DNA from: Mytilus trossulus
Lineage: Eukaryota > Mollusca > Bivalvia > Mytilida > Mytilidae
Length of the DNA stretch: 64,000 nucleotides
Assembly (NCBI RefSeq): GCF_036588685.1
Contig: NC_086374.1
Span: 73,096,457-73,160,456 of the forward strand
Reading direction: 5' to 3'
In this document: piece by piece, positions 60,201 to 64,000 of the stretch
Position numbering within the stretch: position 1 is the first letter of the stretch
Layout of the letters: each line of letters opens with the position of its first letter
Notes under the pieces: generated by a model
What the model saw: the letters and a program-made list of their open reading frames with translations, nothing else
The model's database searches: none
Told to the model about the DNA's origin: nothing
Made by a program: the position numbers and the translations under genes

Positions 60201-61074
60201 CAGATTTGTATGAACAAAGAAGAAAACAATGCCGAAGAGTGTTATTGGGATGAGAGTGGAGATTTTGAAGGATCTTGTACCTATTGTTGTGAAGACAGTT
60301 TATGTAACACAGTAGTCTCCCCTCACGATGACGATGACTGTGGTGAGTAAATACAAGTCAAAGTTCACCAAAAAATCTCGTTTAAAAACATCTCGTAGAA
60401 ATAAAACATATGCTGGACAACAGTTTAAATGAATTGAACAGTTTATATATGTCCTGTTCAGATGGGATATTTGCGATAAATACCAACTAATAAAAAATAC
60501 GGTAGTCTTTGTACAAGCACAAAAGGGTACAACGATAGAGTAAAGATAAAGATGGTATAAATACTCCTAAGGTTTGAAATAATTGTGTTGAGCTAAACCA
60601 ATACATAGATAAAAACTGTTCTCAAAGAAGATAAAAGGACAGCATTGTTTTACTTAAGACGGGGATGTAAGAACTATTGAATCATGATGATCTCACACTT
60701 GTTTTTCAGACGACCGTGACGATAAGGGAAACTGTATGAAAAATTTACCTGCTGCAAAACCAAATTCGAAAGGTGCCAAACCCAACTCAAAAGCCACTAA
60801 ACCAAACTCCAAAGGAAAACCTACAAAACCAAATTCGAAAGGTGCAAAACCCAACTCAAAAGCCACTAAACCAAACTCCAAAGGAAAACCTACAAAACCA
60901 AATTCGAAAGGTGCAAAACCCAACTCAAAAGCAACTAAACCAAACTCCAAAGGGAAACCTACAAAACCAAATTCAAAAGCTACTAAACCGAACTCTAAAG
61001 GAAAACCAGCAAAGCCAAACTCAAAAGCAACTAAGCCAAACTCAAAAGGAAAACCTACAAAGCTGAGTTCCTGA
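57273..61074 (+). CDS. Secreted LU (Ly6/uPAR) protein with KPNSK-repeat tail
   Basis: Exons 57273-57297, 58187-58329, 59134-59208, 60204-60342, 60710-61074; phases agree; 747 nt, 248 residues. Residues 1-18 form a signal peptide (MFASVLVTALAVGLVFGS). Residues 34-116 form a Cys-rich domain: CYSC at 34-37, CCEDSLCN at 109-116, and Cys at 46, 52, 59, 77, 83, 94 and 106, the pattern of an LU/three-finger fold. CYxC near the start and CC-x(4)-CN at the end are the family hallmarks. An acidic linker (DDDDCDDRDD) follows, then a Lys-rich tail (144-244) with 13 KPNSK motifs. No GPI-type hydrophobic end is present. The last codons (from L246) and the stop lie beyond the duplication junction at 61064, so the native C-terminus is probably missing. 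Nothing suggests a toxin: it is a single ordinary LU domain with an unusual tail. Confidence 0.8.
57780..58030 (-). repeat. Dispersed CCACGAAAT-type repeat in LU intron 1
   Basis: TTGTGGGATACCAATTACC, CATGGATAAAGGTGTCCC, AAACCACGAAATCAAATATC and CATGAAAATAAATGAATCC resemble a short bivalve repeat I recall. Confidence 0.45.
59480..59815. repeat. Palindromic AAATCGAG satellite in LU intron 3
   Basis: Left half 59490-59580 is built from AAATCGAG, AAATCGGG and AAAGCGAAA words. Right half 59620-59815 is built from the reverse words CTCGATTT, CCCGATTT and TTTGCTTTCTC. The two halves can form a long hairpin with a loop around 59600-59620. Confidence 0.85.
59820..60005 (-). repeat. Dispersed repeat A in LU intron 3
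   Basis: GGTGATGTGGTTTGATGGTT, GTGAGACAACTACACAC, GAAGTGGATGTTAGCATC, GCAGCCGTACGGTC, AAGGGCCCCGACATG. It directly follows the palindromic satellite. Confidence 0.75.
60757..61059 (+). repeat. 69-bp coding minisatellite of the KPNSK tail
   Basis: AAACCAAATTCGAAAGG recurs at 60757, 60826 and 60895, a 69-bp period coding for KPNSKGA, KPNSKAT and KPNSKGKPT in turn. The last third (60964 on) omits the GA unit. Variation is mostly silent (TCG/TCA/TCC/TCT for Ser), which argues for selection on the protein. Confidence 0.9.
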
Positions 61075-64000
61075 AATTTTCATCCCGAATGGGAATCGAA
61101 CTTGAAACCTTTGTGTTAGTAGTCTGATGCAGTAACCACTACAAAATACTGTAAACGATTGACAAGTCAAAAAATGTAAAATTACTTCCCTTAGATCACA
61201 AAAAAAGAATTCAAAATGGCTTTCCATCATGGTCGTACATGTTGTCATGTTAAAAGTTCCCAGTAAAACTGAAATATTTTTTAAATATTATGCTTTTTAT
61301 AGTGCATTTATCTTATGTGTGCTCTGTTTTCATTGCTGTTTTCATGCACTATATAAACTGTCTATAAGTTCTTTAAAATGACTTTTTATTTTATTCACAG
61401 GGTATATTATCACTATTTTACCTGTTGTCAACAGATATGTATGCCCTAATTAATTATGTGGGCTTTGTCAACTGGTTAGCTATAGGAATGTCCATTGTAG
61501 TACTGCTGTACTTCAGAAAAACTAGACCAGAAATGAACAGACCTATTAAGGTAAGTCTAGAAATAAAACAAGTTACAGCTGATTTCATTTAGTGTGTATG
61601 CAAATGTAATAACTTTGGTTAGCTTGCTTGTTAGCTGAAACCTTGAAGTCATTATTAGGTCAGGTATACTATCCTCCTTTCAAAGTAGCCTGGTCCAACA
61701 GACAGATAGATTGATCATCTGTCTGACTAGTCTACCCTCGAAGAAGGGTATTATTCCTAACCTATTAATGACTTCATGGTTCAGCTAGCAAGCAAGGTAA
61801 CCAAAGATATTACCTTTGCCTACACACTCAATGAAATTGGCTGTAATGTAAACATCAAATTGGTATGATGCAAGTGGTTCAAGTTCTCTGCATGAAAAAA
61901 AGAATAGGATACAGAGTTTACATGCTTTGTAACATGGCACAATATACCACATATATAAAGTAAAAATATATCTTAAAGTGTTATTGAAAAAAAAAAGTAA
62001 AATCCCCAAAATAGCGAATTCTGTGGAAAATTTGCAACAGTAATCAATTGAATAACTCCTACATAATATAAACATGCAACAATATAAGGAAATTAGTATC
62101 CAGTTGTATTAATAGTGACTTGTCTAATATTTCAGATATTTTTTGGCCCTGTTTATTTTTCTGGTGAACTTGTTCTGGCCTATATTATATGTGTGTATGA
62201 CTATATTTTCCAGGTGAACTTATTCTGGCCTATATTATATGTGGCTATGACTGTTTTCCTAGTTGCTTTACCATTCTATGCCTCACCAAGAGAAACCAGT
62301 AAGTGATATCATAGTGATGCTCTGTAAAGTTGAAATAAATAATTAATTGTTACCATACAAAAAAAAATGTGGAATGATTGCCAATGAGACAACTCTCCAT
62401 AAGAGACCAAATGAAACAGAAAAGAAACAACTATAGGTCAGCTATATAAGGCCCTGAAATTGAGAGTAAAAAATCCTTCTGTAAAAATGACTTCAAAGTC
62501 TGCCATCAACAGCATGTTCACCAAAGGACAAGAACCTTTCAGATTTAACTAAATTTTATTTGGATTTAATGTATACACAGGTGCTTGTTTTCTTTATATC
62601 AATTGTTTGTTTGAAAGTTTTATATATGTAGTCTTTGTTTTATCTTCCTTGTTATGAGTGTTACATGTGTTCATTTTGTGATATTTGTTTTTTCAGCCTA
62701 TGGTGTTAAAATGATCTGTACGGGTATTCCAGTTACATGTGTTTATTTTGTGATATTTGTTTTTATACCCCCGCTTTAAAAAGGAGGGGTATACTGTTTA
62801 ACCTGTCAGTCAGTCCGTCCGTCCAATAAATATTTTTCGTCGCATTTTTCTCAGGAACTACAATACAAGGATTTCTGAAATTTGATTTTAGGGTTTATCT
62901 AAGTCAGCTATACCATGTGATGCGTTTTCAGATTGATCACTTGACAACTTCCTGTTTACCGAACACTTGTATGATTTTACACATGATAGCCAAGTTGAAA
63001 ATTTTCGTCACATTTTTCTCAGGAACTGCAATACAAGGATTTCTGAAATTTGGTTTCAGGATTTATATAAGTCAGCTATACCGTGTGATGCGTATTCAGA
63101 TTCATCACTCGACAACTTCCTGTTTACCGAACACTTGCATGTTTTTACACTATTGATATTATCCACTTGCAGCGGGGGTATCATCAGTGAGCAGTAGCTC
63201 ACAGTTACTTGTTTTAGCCTATGGTGTTATAATGATCTGTACAGGTATTCCAGTTACATGTGTTGATTTTGTGATATTTGTTTTTTCAGCCTATGGTGTT
63301 ATAATGATCTGTATGGGTATTCCAGTTACATGTGTTTATTTTATGATATTTGTTTTTTCAGCCTATGGTGTTATAATGATCTGTTCGGGGCTTCCAGTTA
63401 CATGTGTTTATTTTGTGATATTTGTTTTTTCAGCCTATGGTGTTATAATGATCTGTATGGGTATTCCAGTTACATGTGTTTATTTTATGATATTTGTTTT
63501 TTCAGCCTATGGTGTTATAATGATCTGTACGGGTATTCCAGTTTATATCATATTTATAGCATGGAAAAATAAACCAAAGAGTCTAACTAATATAATAGGT
63601 AATTTTATGATTAAATATTCGTAAAAACATAAAAAATATATTATCACCTTGGGTTTTCTGAAATTATCTGTCAGACTAATGTCATAAATGTCTCATTGAT
63701 TTAATTATTATTAATAGAAATAGGGTTGTTTGTATTTAAAAAAAGAAAGAACAAAGCCTTCAGTTGATATTTATAACCATTTCAGAAATTAAGATATGAC
63801 TGCATAGAAATATAAAATGGGAGATTGCAGCTGTTCCTTTGATTCTCATTTACAAACCTGAAAAAAGGGGAACAACTCAAAAACAAACTAAAAAGTTGAC
63901 GGTCAAATATAATGTTTATAAGGTATAATGATAAGGAGATGTTGTATGATTTAACAGACTAACAGACAATGATTCAAATATACAGGTCTACATACAAACT
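61064..64000 (+). repeat. Right copy of the 2.9-kb duplication
   Basis: Begins at TGAG (61064-61067), continues in register with 37-2973 to the window end. It starts inside the SINE, keeps the tRNA-like head (61064-61155) and lacks the SINE body found at 1-36. Confidence 0.97.
61401..63598 (+). pseudogene. Second SLC7A 3' copy, lacking its 5' exons here
   Basis: Exons 61401-61550, 62214-62298 and 63506-63598 are intact and identical in protein to 374-2571. The stretch directly upstream is the LU gene, so the exons that precede 374 in a normal gene are absent next to this copy. Unless it is an assembly join, it is a 5'-truncated transporter copy without its own promoter. The last exon falls outside the window. 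The acceptor array is duplicated too (63187-63557). Confidence 0.7.

Noticed and set aside
60693-61066. Other-frame ORFs over the KPNSK tail (minus EFGFVGFPL repeats, plus NQTPKEN repeats)
   Set aside because: Shadows of the 69-bp coding repeat; only the frame continuing from the four upstream exons is supported.
57273-61074. Three-finger toxin
   Set aside because: The LU fold is shared by many non-toxic receptors and secreted proteins. The acidic linker and long Lys-rich tail do not fit a venom toxin, and there is no toxin-specific evidence.

Overview
The window looks like nuclear DNA of a bivalve mollusc, most likely a mytilid mussel. It is AT-rich, has genes with many short exons and GT-AG introns, and is crowded with dispersed repeats of types I recognise from Mytilus-like genomes. 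The species is an inference from recall; the intron structure is read directly. There is no bacterial operon, CRISPR array or rRNA.

Layout. 1-4523 (+): 3' half of an L-type amino-acid transporter gene (SLC7A LAT family). Its second-last exon is preceded by a 72-bp tandem array that repeats the splice acceptor and the start of that exon. 4524-24840: no intact gene; possible long 3' UTR with a 37-bp minisatellite, fold-back elements, copies of dispersed repeats, decayed hammerhead-ribozyme motifs, and a broken multi-copy ORF with a Cys-rich C-terminus on the minus strand (17.8-19.8 kb). 24845-42778 (+): a complete 17-exon gene for a secreted 780-residue protein resembling clan GH-D glycoside hydrolases. 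All splice phases join without a stop. Its introns hold a 41-bp minisatellite that begins at a splice donor, a non-LTR retrotransposon remnant, and a small THAP-domain gene on the opposite strand (39393-40384). 42.8-57.2 kb: transposon graveyard (MULE-like and Penelope-like remnants, an element with terminal inverted repeats, a CCGT-rich repeat with nuclear-receptor-type DR1 sites, a T-rich degenerate minisatellite). 57273-61074 (+): a five-exon gene for a secreted Ly6/uPAR (LU) domain protein with an acidic linker and a KPNSK-repeat tail.

61064-64000 repeats 37-2973 with only two differences seen by eye. The left copy continues back through a SINE; the right copy is cut inside that SINE and fused to the LU gene, where it supplies the LU stop codon. 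This is what a head-to-tail duplication of a roughly 61-kb unit would produce, but an assembly join is also possible.

The three main genes (amino-acid transporter, secreted glycosidase-like protein, secreted LU protein) have no evident shared pathway. The most unusual features are splice-site-containing minisatellites in two different genes, and two genes whose stop codons lie in repeat-derived DNA.
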